NCBI RefSeq assembly: GCF_900232995.1
Contig: NZ_OCVX01000007.1
Coordinates: forward strand, 528,573-576,129
DNA length: 47,557 bases
From: Mycobacterium simulans
GTDB lineage: Bacteria > Actinomycetota > Actinomycetes > Mycobacteriales > Mycobacteriaceae
Reading direction: 5' to 3'
Within the stretch, counting starts at the first letter, position 1. Each line of letters starts with the position of its first letter. The notes under the pieces are model-generated. The model ran no database searches and was not told where the DNA came from. It saw only the letters and a list, made by a program, of their open reading frames with translations. Positions 17,015 through 27,400 of the stretch are shown piece by piece. The translations under genes and the position numbers were made by a program.

Positions 17015-17892
17015 GCGTGGAAGCGTTGCCCACCGAGATCAAGGCGCAGGTGCTGGCTGAAGCGTTACCTTGGCTCAAGCAGTTGCATGGCAGGATCGTT
17101 GTCGTCAAATACGGCGGCAACGCGATGACGGATGACACCCTGCGGCAGGCGTTCGCCGGGGACATGGCCTTCCTGCGCAACTGCGGTATACACCCCGTCG
17201 TCGTCCACGGCGGCGGACCCCAAATCAGCGCCATGCTCCGGCGACTCGGCATCGAAGGTGACTTCAAGGGCGGATTTCGGGTCACCACACCGGAAGTGCT
17301 GGACGTGGCGCGGATGGTGTTGTTCGGGCAGGTGGGTCGTGAACTGGTCAACCTGATTAACGCGCACGGACCATACGCCGTTGGAATCACCGGCGAGGAC
17401 GCACAACTGTTCACCGCGGTACGGCGAAGCGTCACTATTGACGGCGTGGCCACCGACATCGGCCTGGTCGGTGACGTCGACCACGTCAATGCCGCGGCGG
17501 TCCTGGATCTCATTGCGGCGCGGCGGATTCCGGTGGTATCGACTCTAGCCCCGGATACCGACGGCGTGGTGCATAACATCAACGCCGACACCGCTGCCGC
17601 GGCCCTGGCCGAAGCCCTGGGAGCCGAAAAGCTGTTGATGCTCACCGATGTGGAGGGTCTGTACACCAGCTGGCCGGACCGCGCTTCGTTGGTCAGCGAA
17701 ATAGATACGGCCACATTGGCACAACTCCTGCCCACGCTGGAGGCCGGCATGATCCCCAAAATCGAAGCGTGCCTGCGGGCGGTCACGGGTGGCGTACCCA
17801 GTGCGCACGTGATCGACGGGCGGGTCAAACACTGCGTGTTGGTGGAGCTGTTCACCAATGAGGGCACCGGCACCAAGGTGGTATCTGCATGA
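17011..17892 (+). CDS. argB: Acetylglutamate kinase
   Basis: Phosphorylates N-acetylglutamate with ATP, the second and usually arginine-feedback-inhibited step of the pathway. 293 residues with the amino-acid kinase fold: VVKYGGNAM (phosphate-binding Lys) near residue 32, HGGGPQI near 66, and the C-terminal nucleotide-binding region with TDVEGLY. The ATGA overlaps with argJ before it and argD after it indicate coupled translation. The N-terminal helix (AEALPWLKQLHGR) is like that of arginine-sensitive kinases. Confidence 0.97.
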   Translation: MSVEALPTEIKAQVLAEALPWLKQLHGRIVVVKYGGNAMTDDTLRQAFAGDMAFLRNCGIHPVVVHGGGPQISAMLRRLGIEGDFKGGFRVTTPEVLDVARMVLFGQVGRELVNLINAHGPYAVGITGEDAQLFTAVRRSVTIDGVATDIGLVGDVDHVNAAAVLDLIAARRIPVVSTLAPDTDGVVHNINADTAAAALAEALGAEKLLMLTDVEGLYTSWPDRASLVSEIDTATLAQLLPTLEAGMIPKIEACLRAVTGGVPSAHVIDGRVKHCVLVELFTNEGTGTKVVSA

Positions 17893-19079
17893 CGAACACC
17901 GACACGATGCAGGCCAGATGGCAAGCAGTGATGATGAACAATTACGGAACTCCACCGATGGCGCTGGCCAGCGGTGATGGTGCCGTGATCACCGACGTGG
18001 ACGGCAAGGCCTACGTTGACCTACTCGGCGGCATCGCCGTCAATGTCCTCGGTCATCGCCATCCGGCCGTCATCGAGGCCGTCATGCACCAGATGTCGAC
18101 GCTTGGCCACACCTCAAATTTGTATGTCACCGAACCGGGGATCACTCTGGCCGAGGAGCTGGTAGCCCTGCTGGGGGCCGAAACCCAAGCGCGAGTGTTC
18201 TTCTGCAACTCTGGCACCGAGGCCAACGAGGTGGCGTTCAAGTTGTCCCGGCTTACCGGACGGACGAACCTGGTTGCCGCGCAAGAAGCGTTCCATGGTC
18301 GCACGATGGGCTCGCTGGCGCTGACCGGCCAGCCCACCAAGCAGGCGCCATTCGAGCCGTTGCCGGGCCATGTCACGCATATTCCATATGGAGACGCCGA
18401 CGCACTGGGTGCCGTCGTCGATAACGACACTGCCGCAGTGTTTCTCGAACCGATTATGGGGGAGAGTGGGGTCGTGGTCCCTCCTGAGGGCTACCTGGTG
18501 GCTGCCCGCGAGATCACCGCACGACACGGCGCCCTACTGGTCCTCGACGAAGTGCAAACCGGAATGGGCCGCACCGGAGCCTTTTTCGCGCACCAGCACG
18601 ATGGCATCACACCGGACGTGGTGACGCTGGCCAAGGGACTTGGCGGTGGCCTGCCGATCGGAGCGTGCCTGGCCATCGGACCAGCTGCGGATCTACTGAC
18701 TCCCGGTTTGCACGGCAGCACATTCGGCGGAAATCCGGTATGCACCGCGGCGGCGCTGGCGGTGCTGCGGGTGTTGGCCGCCGACTGTCTGGTCCGCCGC
18801 GCTGAAGTGTTGGGCAAATCGCTAAGGCACGGCATCGAATCGCTCGGCCACCGGCTGATCGACCATGTCCGTGGCAGGGGATTACTGCAAGGAATCGTCA
18901 TGACAGCACCATGTGCCAAGGGCGTCGAGACCGCCGCACGCGAGGCGGGTTACCTGGTAAATGCCCCTGCGCCCAACGTCATTCGGCTGGCGCCGCCGCT
19001 CATCATTACAGAGTCTCAGCTGGATGGCTTCGCCGCCGCCCTGCCAGGGATCCTGGACAAGGCCGGGGCCCAAGCATGA
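17889..19079 (+). CDS. argD: Acetylornithine aminotransferase
   Basis: PLP-dependent class III aminotransferase converting N-acetylglutamate semialdehyde to N-acetylornithine. 396 residues, with the PLP-binding Lys249 in TLAKGLGGGLPIG, the cofactor Asp in LVLDEVQTGMGRTG and FFCNSGTEANE near residue 105. The start codon overlaps the argB stop (ATGA) and its own stop overlaps argF. The family may also act on succinyl-diaminopimelate for lysine synthesis; the operon context favours arginine. Confidence 0.97.
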   Translation: MTNTDTMQARWQAVMMNNYGTPPMALASGDGAVITDVDGKAYVDLLGGIAVNVLGHRHPAVIEAVMHQMSTLGHTSNLYVTEPGITLAEELVALLGAETQARVFFCNSGTEANEVAFKLSRLTGRTNLVAAQEAFHGRTMGSLALTGQPTKQAPFEPLPGHVTHIPYGDADALGAVVDNDTAAVFLEPIMGESGVVVPPEGYLVAAREITARHGALLVLDEVQTGMGRTGAFFAHQHDGITPDVVTLAKGLGGGLPIGACLAIGPAADLLTPGLHGSTFGGNPVCTAAALAVLRVLAADCLVRRAEVLGKSLRHGIESLGHRLIDHVRGRGLLQGIVMTAPCAKGVETAAREAGYLVNAPAPNVIRLAPPLIITESQLDGFAAALPGILDKAGAQA

Positions 19080-20002
19080 CTAAGCATTTCCTGCGCGACG
19101 ACGACCTCTCGCCGCAAGAACAAGCCGAGGTCCTGGAGCTGGCCGCCCAACTGAAAAAGGACCCGTTCAGCCGGCGTCCCCTCGACGGTCCGCGCGGGGT
19201 GGCGGTTATTTTCGACAAGAACTCCACCCGTACCCGATTCTCCTTCGAGATCGGCATCGCGCAGCTCGGAGGTCACGCCGTTGTCGTCGACGGCAGTAGC
19301 ACCCAGCTGGGACGGGACGAAACTCTGCAGGACACCGCAAAAGTGTTGTCCCGCTATGTTGATGCCATCGTCTGGCGGACTTTTGGCCAGGAGCGGCTCG
19401 CCGAAATGGCGTCCACCGCGACCGTTCCGGTCGTCAACGCCCTCTCCGATGAGTTCCACCCTTGTCAGGTGCTGGCCGATCTCCAGACCGTCGCCGAACG
19501 TAAGGGGGCACTGAAAGGCGCACGACTGTCCTACTTCGGAGACGGTGCCAACAACATGGCCCACTCGCTCATGCTCGGCGGGGTTACCGCTGGCGTGCAC
19601 GTAACCGTCGCCGCTCCAGCAGGGTTTACGCCCGATCCAATCGTCCTGGCCGCGGCCGAACAGCGTGCCCAGGTGACCGGAGCCTCGGTAACGGTGACGA
19701 CTGACGCCGACGCGGCCGCCAAGAACGCCGACGTGCTGGTGACCGATACCTGGACATCGATGGGCCAGGAGAACGACGGGCTAGACCGGGTCAAGCCGTT
19801 CCGGCCGTACCAGCTTAACGAGCGACTTTTGAGCCTGGCCGACCCGGAAGCCATTGTGCTGCACTGTCTTCCGGCTCATCGGGGAGACGAGATCACCGAC
19901 GAGGTGATGGACGGACCGGCCAGCGCGGTGTGGGACGAGGCCGAAAACCGGCTGCACGCGCAGAAAGCGCTGCTGGTGTGGCTGCTGGAGCGGTCGCGAT
20001 GA
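19076..20002 (+). CDS. argF: Ornithine carbamoyltransferase
   Basis: Makes citrulline from ornithine and carbamoyl phosphate. 308 residues, with the carbamoyl-phosphate loop STRTR (about residue 47), HPCQ (about 125), the ornithine loop DTWTSMGQE (about 225) and the catalytic HCLP motif (about 263). The ATG overlaps the argD stop by 4 bp. An in-frame extension upstream lies inside argD and is not needed. Confidence 0.97.
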   Translation: MTKHFLRDDDLSPQEQAEVLELAAQLKKDPFSRRPLDGPRGVAVIFDKNSTRTRFSFEIGIAQLGGHAVVVDGSSTQLGRDETLQDTAKVLSRYVDAIVWRTFGQERLAEMASTATVPVVNALSDEFHPCQVLADLQTVAERKGALKGARLSYFGDGANNMAHSLMLGGVTAGVHVTVAAPAGFTPDPIVLAAAEQRAQVTGASVTVTTDADAAAKNADVLVTDTWTSMGQENDGLDRVKPFRPYQLNERLLSLADPEAIVLHCLPAHRGDEITDEVMDGPASAVWDEAENRLHAQKALLVWLLERSR

Positions 20003-20514
20003 CGAGCGAAGCCAAGCCCCGAGCCGTTCAGGGGCCCGAAGTCACCGTCAATCGTGCCGGGCGCCAAGCCCGCATCGTGGCGATCCTGTCGTCGGCCGAG
20101 GTGCGGAGCCAAACCGAACTGGCGACATTGCTGGCCACCGAGGGCATCGAAGTCACTCAGGCCACGCTGTCGCGCGATCTCGAAGAACTTGGCGCGGTGA
20201 AGTTGCGCGGCGCCGACGGCGGTACCGGCGTCTACATCGTGCCCGAGGACGGCAGCCCGGTCCGCGGGGTCGCGGGTGGCACCGACCGGATGTCGCGCCT
20301 GCTCGGTGAGTTGCTGGTGTCCACCGACGCCAGCGGTAACCTCGCCGTGTTGCGCACGCCCCCGGGTGCGGCGCACTACCTGGCCAGCGCCATCGACCGC
20401 GCGGCCTTACCCCAGGTCGTCGGCACAGTCGCGGGTGATGACACCATCCTTGTGGTCGCCCGCGAGCCGATGACTGGCGCGGAACTCGCCGGCATGTTCG
20501 AGAACATTCAGTAA
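19999..20514 (+). CDS. argR: Arginine repressor
   Basis: Hexameric transcription factor that represses the operon when arginine is abundant. 171 residues. The N-terminal winged helix-turn-helix includes LATEGIEVTQATLSRDLEEL, with the SR pair that reads ARG boxes. The C-terminal trimerisation and arginine-binding domain carries the paired acids in AGDDTILVV. The start overlaps argF by 4 bp. A candidate operator lies over the argC start at 14678-14693, so it probably controls its own synthesis. Confidence 0.97.
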   Translation: MTSEAKPRAVQGPEVTVNRAGRQARIVAILSSAEVRSQTELATLLATEGIEVTQATLSRDLEELGAVKLRGADGGTGVYIVPEDGSPVRGVAGGTDRMSRLLGELLVSTDASGNLAVLRTPPGAAHYLASAIDRAALPQVVGTVAGDDTILVVAREPMTGAELAGMFENIQ

Positions 20515-20527
20515 GGGAGATTGGTTC

Positions 20528-21724
20528 ATGTCAGAGCGCGTCATCCTGGCGTATTCCGGCGGCCTGGACACCTCGGTGGCCATCAGCTGGATCGGCAAGG
20601 AGACCGGCCGCGAGGTCGTGGCGGTGGCGATTGATCTCGGCCAGGGCGGCGAGGACATGCAGGTCGTGCGCCAGCGGGCCCTGGACTGCGGCGCGGTCGA
20701 GGCCGTCGTCGTCGATGCCCGTGACGAGTTCGCCGAGGGCTACTGCCTGCCCACCATTCTCAATAACGCGCTGTACATGGACCGCTACCCGCTGGTGTCG
20801 GCCATCAGCCGGCCGCTGATCGCTAAGCACCTGGTCGCGGCCGCGCGTGAGCATGGCGGAAAGATCGTCGCCCACGGCTGCACCGGCAAGGGCAACGACC
20901 AGGTCCGCTTCGAGGTCGGATTCGCCTCGCTGGCACCGGATTTGGAAGTGCTTGCGCCGGTCCGCGACTACGCGTGGACGCGGGAGAAGGCGATCGCGTT
21001 CGCCGAGGAGAACGCGATCCCGATCAATGTCACCAAACGCTCGCCGTTCTCGATCGACCAAAACGTCTGGGGCCGTGCCGTGGAAACCGGCTTCCTCGAG
21101 CACCTGTGGAATGCGCCCACCAAGGACGTCTACTCCTACACCGAAGACCCCACCGTCAACTGGAACACCCCCGACGAGGTGATCGTCGGCTTCGAACAAG
21201 GGGTACCCGTGTCGATCGACGGCAAGCCGGTATCCATGTTGCAGGCCATCGAGGAACTCAACCGGCGTGCAGGCGCTCAGGGCGTCGGGCGCCTCGACGT
21301 CGTCGAGGACCGGTTGGTGGGCATCAAGAGCCGCGAGATCTATGAGGCGCCGGGGGCGATGGTGCTCATAACCGCGCACACCGAACTCGAACACGTCACG
21401 CTGGAGCGCGACCTGGGCCGGTTCAAGCGTCAGACCGACCAGCGCTGGGCCGAGCTGGTATACGACGGACTGTGGTACTCGCCGCTGAAGGCCGCGCTGG
21501 AGAGCTTCGTCGCCAAGACCCAGGAACACGTGTCCGGCGAGGTTCGAATGGTGTTGCACGGCGGCCACATCGCGGTCAACGGGCGGCGCAGCGCCGAATC
21601 CCTCTACGACTTCAACCTGGCCACCTACGACGAGGGCGACACCTTCGATCAGTCCAACGCGAAGGGCTTCGTCTACGTCCACGGCCTGTCGTCCAAGCTC
21701 GCCGCCCGCCGGGATTTGCGGTGA
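20528..21724 (+). CDS. argG: Argininosuccinate synthase
   Basis: ATP-dependent joining of citrulline and aspartate. 398 residues. The N-terminal pyrophosphatase-type P-loop is AYSGGLDTSVAI. HGCTGKGNDQVRFE and the substrate-binding region around SPFSIDQNVWGR are intact. The ATG is preceded by AAGGGAG (20514-20519) and lies 13 bp after argR, so it belongs to the same operon but has its own ribosome binding site. Confidence 0.98.
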   Translation: MSERVILAYSGGLDTSVAISWIGKETGREVVAVAIDLGQGGEDMQVVRQRALDCGAVEAVVVDARDEFAEGYCLPTILNNALYMDRYPLVSAISRPLIAKHLVAAAREHGGKIVAHGCTGKGNDQVRFEVGFASLAPDLEVLAPVRDYAWTREKAIAFAEENAIPINVTKRSPFSIDQNVWGRAVETGFLEHLWNAPTKDVYSYTEDPTVNWNTPDEVIVGFEQGVPVSIDGKPVSMLQAIEELNRRAGAQGVGRLDVVEDRLVGIKSREIYEAPGAMVLITAHTELEHVTLERDLGRFKRQTDQRWAELVYDGLWYSPLKAALESFVAKTQEHVSGEVRMVLHGGHIAVNGRRSAESLYDFNLATYDEGDTFDQSNAKGFVYVHGLSSKLAARRDLR

Positions 21725-21734
21725 CGGTTTCCCG

Positions 21735-21794
21735 GCGAGCAGACACAGAATCGCACCGACACGCCCGTCGGAGTGCGATTCTGTGTCTGCTCGC
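21735..21794. repeat. Long palindrome between argG and argH
   Basis: A 22-base arm at 21735-21756 is matched exactly by its reverse complement at 21773-21794; the arm begins GCGAGCAGACACAGAATCGC. The 16-base centre can form a further CCGAC/GTCGG stem. The right arm ends immediately before the argH ribosome binding site GGAG (21795-21798). It may be a dispersed mycobacterial intergenic palindrome or an RNA hairpin that tunes argH expression. There is no T-tract, so it is not a classical terminator. Confidence 0.85.
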
Positions 21795-21803
21795 GGAGAA
21801 AAA

Positions 21804-23216
21804 GTGAGCACCAACGAGGGGTCGCTGTGGGGCGGCCGGTTCGCGGGCGGTCCGTCGGACGCGTTGGCCGCGCTGAGCAAGTCCACCCACTTCGACTGGG
21901 TGTTGGCGCCCTACGACATCACAGCGTCGCGCGCCCACGCGAAAGTGCTGTTCGGCGCAGGGCTGCTCACAGAAGAGCAGCGCGATGGCCTGTTGGCCGG
22001 CCTCGACAGCCTCGCTCACGACGTCGCCGACGGCAGCTTCACACCGCTGGTCACCGACGAGGATGTGCACGCCGCCCTGGAGCGCGGACTGATCGACCGC
22101 GTCGGCCCGGACCTGGGCGGCCGGCTACGGGCCGGCCGGTCTCGCAACGACCAGGTGGCCACGCTATTCCGGATGTGGCTGCGCGACGTGGTGCGCCGGG
22201 TCGCCGACGGTGTCATCGAAGTCGTGAAGGCGCTGGCCGATCAGGCCGCCGCGCACCCGACGGCCATCATGCCCGGCAAGACCCACCTGCAGTCCGCCCA
22301 GCCGATCCTGCTGGCACACCATCTGCTCGCCCACGCCCACCCGCTGCTGCGCGACGTGGACCGCATAGTCGACTTCGACCAGCGCGCCGCGGTGTCGCCG
22401 TACGGCTCCGGAGCGCTCGCCGGATCGTCCCTGGGCCTGGACCCGGACGCGATCGCCGCGGATCTCGGTTTCACTGCCGCTGCCGACAATTCCGTCGACG
22501 CGACCGCAGCCCGGGACTTCGCCGCCGAGGCCGCGTTCGTGTTCGCCATGATCGCCGTCGACCTGTCGCGGCTCGCCGAGGACATCATCATCTGGAGCTC
22601 GACGGAATTCGGTTACGTCAGCCTGCACGACTCGTGGTCCACGGGCAGCTCGATCATGCCGCAGAAGAAGAACCCGGACATCGCCGAGTTGGCCCGCGGC
22701 AAGTCCGGGCGATTGATCGGAAACCTGGCCGGGTTGCTCGCGACGCTGAAGGCGCAGCCGCTGGCCTACAACCGCGACCTCCAGGAAGACAAGGAGCCGG
22801 TGTTCGATTCGGTGGCCCAGCTGGAGCTGCTGTTACCGGCGATGGCTGGATTGGTGGGCACCCTGACTTTTCACGTCGAGCGGATGGCCGCCCTGGCCCC
22901 TGCCGGCTACACCCTTGCCACTGATGTCGCCGAATGGCTTGTGCGGCAGGGTGTTCCGTTCAGGTCCGCCCACGAGGCCGCCGGCGCGGCCGTGCGCGCC
23001 GCCGAGGAGCGCGGGGTGGGGCTGCCGGAGCTCACCGACGAGGAGCTGGCCGCCATCAGTCCCGAACTGACACCGCGGGTGCGTGAGGTGCTGACGGTCG
23101 AGGGCTCGGTGTCCTCCCGTGATTCCCGCGGTGGTACCGCGCCGGGTCAAGTCGCCAAGCAATTGGGTGTGCTATTGGTGAACGCCGATCGGCTGCGGCA
23201 GCAGCTAAGACGCTGA
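21804..23216 (+). CDS. argH: Argininosuccinate lyase
   Basis: Last step of arginine synthesis: splits argininosuccinate to arginine and fumarate. 470 residues from GTG 21804, with GGAG five bases upstream; this length and the STNEGSLWGGRF start match the M. tuberculosis enzyme as I recall it. An in-frame ATG at 21783 lies inside the palindrome arm and is less likely. The fumarase/lyase superfamily signature GSSIMPQKKNPD with its catalytic Ser is intact. Last gene of the arg operon; a weak GCCGG...CCGGC stem follows at about 23228-23244. Confidence 0.97.
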   Translation: MSTNEGSLWGGRFAGGPSDALAALSKSTHFDWVLAPYDITASRAHAKVLFGAGLLTEEQRDGLLAGLDSLAHDVADGSFTPLVTDEDVHAALERGLIDRVGPDLGGRLRAGRSRNDQVATLFRMWLRDVVRRVADGVIEVVKALADQAAAHPTAIMPGKTHLQSAQPILLAHHLLAHAHPLLRDVDRIVDFDQRAAVSPYGSGALAGSSLGLDPDAIAADLGFTAAADNSVDATAARDFAAEAAFVFAMIAVDLSRLAEDIIIWSSTEFGYVSLHDSWSTGSSIMPQKKNPDIAELARGKSGRLIGNLAGLLATLKAQPLAYNRDLQEDKEPVFDSVAQLELLLPAMAGLVGTLTFHVERMAALAPAGYTLATDVAEWLVRQGVPFRSAHEAAGAAVRAAEERGVGLPELTDEELAAISPELTPRVREVLTVEGSVSSRDSRGGTAPGQVAKQLGVLLVNADRLRQQLRR

Positions 23217-23329
23217 GCGTTTCTTTGCCGGTCAGATGCCGGCCGACTAAACTCGCAGCTCTAAAGCGATCGGGTTGACCGCCGGTTGAATCTTGTGGCC
23301 TTGATGTCCGTATCAAAGGGGTGGGACCA

Positions 23330-24391
23330 ATGAGCGTCATCGCAGGTGTATTCGGTGCGTTGCCGCCATATCGGTATTCCCAGCGAGAGCTCACCGACTC
23401 ATTCGTCAGCATCCCGGATTTCGAGGGTTACGAAGACATCGTTCGGCAGCTGCATGTCAGCGCCAAAGTCAACAGTCGCCACCTGGTCATGCCGCTGGAA
23501 ACGTATCCGAAGCTGACCGACTTCAGCGAGGCCAACAAGATATTCATCGAAAAGGCCGTGGACCTGGGCGTGGAGGCGCTGGCCGGCGCGCTCGATGAGG
23601 CCGGGCTGCAGCCGCAAGAACTCGACGTGCTGATCACCGCGACCGTGACCGGTCTTGCGGTCCCGTCGTTGGATGCCCGGATCGCCGGCCGGTTGGGACT
23701 GCGGGCCGATGTGCGGCGGGTGCCGCTTTTCGGCTTGGGCTGTGTGGCCGGAGCGGCCGGGGTGGCGCGACTGCACGACTACCTGCGCGGTGCCCCCGAC
23801 GGCATCGCGGCCTTGGTCTCGGTCGAGCTTTGCTCGCTCACCTATCCGGGATACAAGCCGTCTCTCGCGGGTTTGGTCGGCAGTGCGTTGTTTGCTGACG
23901 GCGCCGCCGCCGTGGTTGCCGTCGGTGAGCGTCGTGCCCAGGAGGTCGGTGCAGCGGGGCCGGACATACTCGATTCACGCAGCCACCTCTACCCCGACTC
24001 GCTGCGCACCATGGGCTACGACGTCGGCTCCGCCGGGTTCGAACTCGTCCTGTCCAAGGACCTCGCGGAGGTTGTCGAGCAGTATCTGGCGAACGACGTC
24101 ACCACGTTTCTGGCCGCCCACGGACTCACCACGACGGACATCGGCGCCTGGGTGACACATCCCGGGGGCCCCAAGATCATCAACGCGATTACCGAGAGCC
24201 TAGGGCTGCCGCCGGAGGCCCTGGAGCTGACGTGGCGTTCATTAGGCGAAATCGGCAACCTGTCGTCGGCGTCAGTGCTGCATGTGCTGCGGGATACCAT
24301 CGCCAAGCCGCCGCCCAGCGGAAGCCCGGGTTTAATGATTGCCATGGGGCCCGGTTTCTGCTCCGAACTGGTACTGCTGCGCTGGCACTGA
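23330..24391 (+). CDS. pks10: Type III polyketide synthase Pks10
   Basis: Chalcone-synthase-like homodimeric enzyme, 353 residues. It extends acyl starters with malonyl-CoA type units and can cyclise them to pyrones. The catalytic triad is visible: Cys138 in GLGCVAGAAG, His in THPGGPK and Asn in IGNLSSASV. The ATG at 23330 gives the MSVIAGVFGALPP start shared with Pks11. Purine-rich AAAGGGGTGGGA upstream serves as ribosome binding site. From memory, M. tuberculosis Pks10 has been linked to lipid (DIM) production by mutant phenotype; substrate here is unknown. It is followed 10 bp later by pks7, so the two are probably cotranscribed. Confidence 0.95.
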   Translation: MSVIAGVFGALPPYRYSQRELTDSFVSIPDFEGYEDIVRQLHVSAKVNSRHLVMPLETYPKLTDFSEANKIFIEKAVDLGVEALAGALDEAGLQPQELDVLITATVTGLAVPSLDARIAGRLGLRADVRRVPLFGLGCVAGAAGVARLHDYLRGAPDGIAALVSVELCSLTYPGYKPSLAGLVGSALFADGAAAVVAVGERRAQEVGAAGPDILDSRSHLYPDSLRTMGYDVGSAGFELVLSKDLAEVVEQYLANDVTTFLAAHGLTTTDIGAWVTHPGGPKIINAITESLGLPPEALELTWRSLGEIGNLSSASVLHVLRDTIAKPPPSGSPGLMIAMGPGFCSELVLLRWH

Positions 24392-24401
24392 TTCGCGCCG
24401 C

Positions 24402-27400
24402 ATGGACAGCACTCATCAAGACCTCGTCAAGGCCCTCCGCAAATCGCTCAAGGAAAACGAGCGACTCAAGCGAGAGAACCGCGATTATCTGTCTCTGATC
24501 ACCGAGCCAATCGCGGTGGTGGGGATGGGTTGCCGGTATCCGGGTGGTCTGGAGTCGCCCGAGGCGCTGTGGGAAATGGTGGCCGATGGCCGTGATGTCG
24601 TCTCGGAATTTCCCACGGATCGTGGCTGGGATCTGGCCGGCTTGTTTGATCCGGATCCCGACGCGGTCGGAAAGTCGTATACGCGGTGCGGCGGCTTCTT
24701 GACGGATGTGGCGGGTTTTGACGCCGAGTTCTTCGGCATAGCACCCAGCGAGGTGCTGGCAATGGATCCCCAGCAGCGGCTGTTGCTGGAAGTGTCGTGG
24801 GAGGCGTTGGAGCGCGCGGGGATTGACCCGTTGCGACTGCGGGGTTCGTCGACGGGCGTGTTCGCCGGAGTGTTCCACGGATCGTATGGGGGCCAAGGCC
24901 GGGTTCCTGGGGACCTGGAGAGGTATGGGCTGCGCGGTTCCACGTTGAGCGTTGCGTCGGGTCGGGTGTCGTATGTGCTGGGATTGGAGGGGCCGGCGGT
25001 CTCGGTGGACACCGCGTGTTCGTCGTCGTTGGTGGCGCTGCATTTGGCGGTGCAATCGCTGCGTTCCGGGGAATGTGATCTCGCGCTAGTCGGTGGGGTT
25101 ACGGTAATGGCCACCCCGGCCATGTTCATCGAGTTCAGCCGGCAGCGGGCGCTGTCTGCCGACGGTCGGTGCAAGGCGTACGCGGGCGCCGCCGACGGGA
25201 CCGCATTTGCTGAAGGTGCCGGCGCTCTCGTGGTCGAACGGTTGGCTGATGCGCGGCGGCTGGGGCATCCGGTGCTGGCAGTGGTGCGTGGATCGGCGGT
25301 CAATCAGGACGGTGCATCCAACGGGTTGGCCACGCCGAACGGGCCGTCGCAACAACGGGTGATTCGAGCCGCGCTGGCCAATGCGCGGTTGGGTGTGACG
25401 GATGTCGACATGGTGGAGGGACATGGCACCGGGACCACGTTAGGGGATCCTATTGAGGCGCAGGCGATTTTAGCGACATACGGGCAAGAGAGGGCGGAGC
25501 TCGGGAAAGAACCGCTGTGGCTGGGCTCGATCAAATCCAATATGGGTCATACCTCAGCCGCTGCGGGGGTGGCCGGGGTGATCAAGATGGTGTTGGCGAT
25601 GCGGCATGGGGTGATGCCTAAGACGTTGCACGTGGATGTGCCTACGCCGCATGTGGATTGGTCGGCGGGTGCCGTCTCGTTGTTGACCGAATCCCGCGCG
25701 TGGGACGTGCACGGTCGACCTCGGCGGGCTGGGGTGTCGTCGTTTGGGATCAGCGGGACGAATGCACACGTCATTCTTGAGCAAGCGCCGGCAGTGGAAC
25801 GGCCTGTCGCCGAACATGATCGAGGTGTGCCGGCGGTTGCGTGGGTGATATCGGCGCGGTCGGCGCACGCGTTGGCTCATCAGGCAGAGCGGCTGCTGGC
25901 GTGGGTCGGGGCCGCTGACGGCCCGCGTGCGTTGGATGTGGGGTGGTCGTTGGCATCAACGCGGTCACTGTTCGAACACCGTGCGGTGGTCGTCGGCAAC
26001 GATCGCAAGGAGTTGATGGAGCGACTCGTCGGCCTGGCAGCCGGTGAACCGGGATTGGGCGTGGTCGTAGGTCGTGCCCGGTCCGTGGGCAAGACGGTGT
26101 TCGTGTTCCCGGGACAAGGATCCCAGTGGCTGGGTATGGGCATCCGGTTGCTTGCTGATTCGACGGTATTCGCCGATCAGTTACACCGCTGCGGGAAAGC
26201 CCTTAGCGAATACGTGGATTGGTCGTTGATCGATGTCCTGCGTGGCATGCCAGGCGCACCGGGGCTGGATCGCGTCGATGTTGTGCAGCCGGCGCTGTGG
26301 GCGGTCATGGTGTCGCTGGCCGCCTTATGGCGCTCGATGGGTGTGATGCCGGACGCGGTGATCGGGCATTCGCAGGGCGAGATCGCGGCGGCCTATGTGG
26401 CCGGAGCGTTGTCGTTGGAGGATGCCGCGAGGGTGGTCGCGCTGCGGAGCCAGTTGCTACTGCAGTTGTCAGGCGCCGGCGGCATGGTTTCGGTCGCGTG
26501 TGGGCCTGTGCGAGCCCAGGAGCTGGTGGCTTCATGGGGCGAGCGACTGAATATCGCTGCGATCAACGGTGTTTCGACAGTCGCAGTGGCTGGCGAGGTT
26601 GCCGCCATCGAAGAGCTGATACAGCGGTGCGAGGCTGACGGTATCCGCGTGCGGAGGATCGACGTCGATTACGCCTCACATTCACCTCAGGTGGACGCGA
26701 TCCATGCGGATCTTGTTGCGTCGCTGGACCGCATCGATCCTCGCTCCTCGACGGTGGCGTTCTATTCAACGGTCACCGGCAAACCGATGGACACCGCAGG
26801 TTTGAACGCGGAGTACTGGTACCGAAGTATCCGGCAGACCGTGCGCCTGGAACAGGCTGTCCGGAGTGCCTTCGGCGACGGATGCCAGGTGTTCATCGAA
26901 TCCAGCCCGCACCCGGTATTGATCGCCGGTATCGAAGAAACCCTGGCCGACGCCGGTCGGCGCGGCGCCGTTGAACCGATCATCGTCCCGTCTCTGGGCC
27001 GTGATGACGGTGGGCTCGAGCGGTTTTGGCTGTCGGTGGGGCAGGCCCATGTTGCGGGTGTGGGTGTGGATTGGCCCGCAGCGTTTGCGGGTCTGGGCGC
27101 CCAGCTGGTGGAGTTGCCGACGTATGGGTTTGTGCGCCGCCGGTTTTGGTTGGGGCCGTTGGGTCTTGACAGTGGCGATGTGAGTGGCATCGGTTTGGTG
27201 GGGGTTAGTCATCCGTTGTTGGGCGCGGCGCTGGAGCGGCCCGATTCCGGTGGAGTGGTGTTGACGGGTCAACTATCGATGACCGCTCAGCCCTGGTTGG
27301 CCGATCATGCGGTGGGCGGGGTGGTGTTGTTTCCAGGGGCGGGGTTCGTGGAGTTGGCAATCCGGGCCGGTGATGCGATCGGATGCGGGGTGGTGGAGGA

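Noticed and set aside
21735..21794. Rho-independent terminator between argG and argH
   Set aside because: No T-tract follows the stem and argH starts immediately after it with its own ribosome binding site.
20531..21886. 451-codon minus-strand open frame opposite argG
   Set aside because: argG is certain on the plus strand; the long antisense frame follows from codon bias at the third position.
24339..24401. Earlier in-frame start of pks7 within pks10
   Set aside because: It would overlap the conserved C-terminus of Pks10; the ATG at 24402 begins the docking helix shared with known Pks7.
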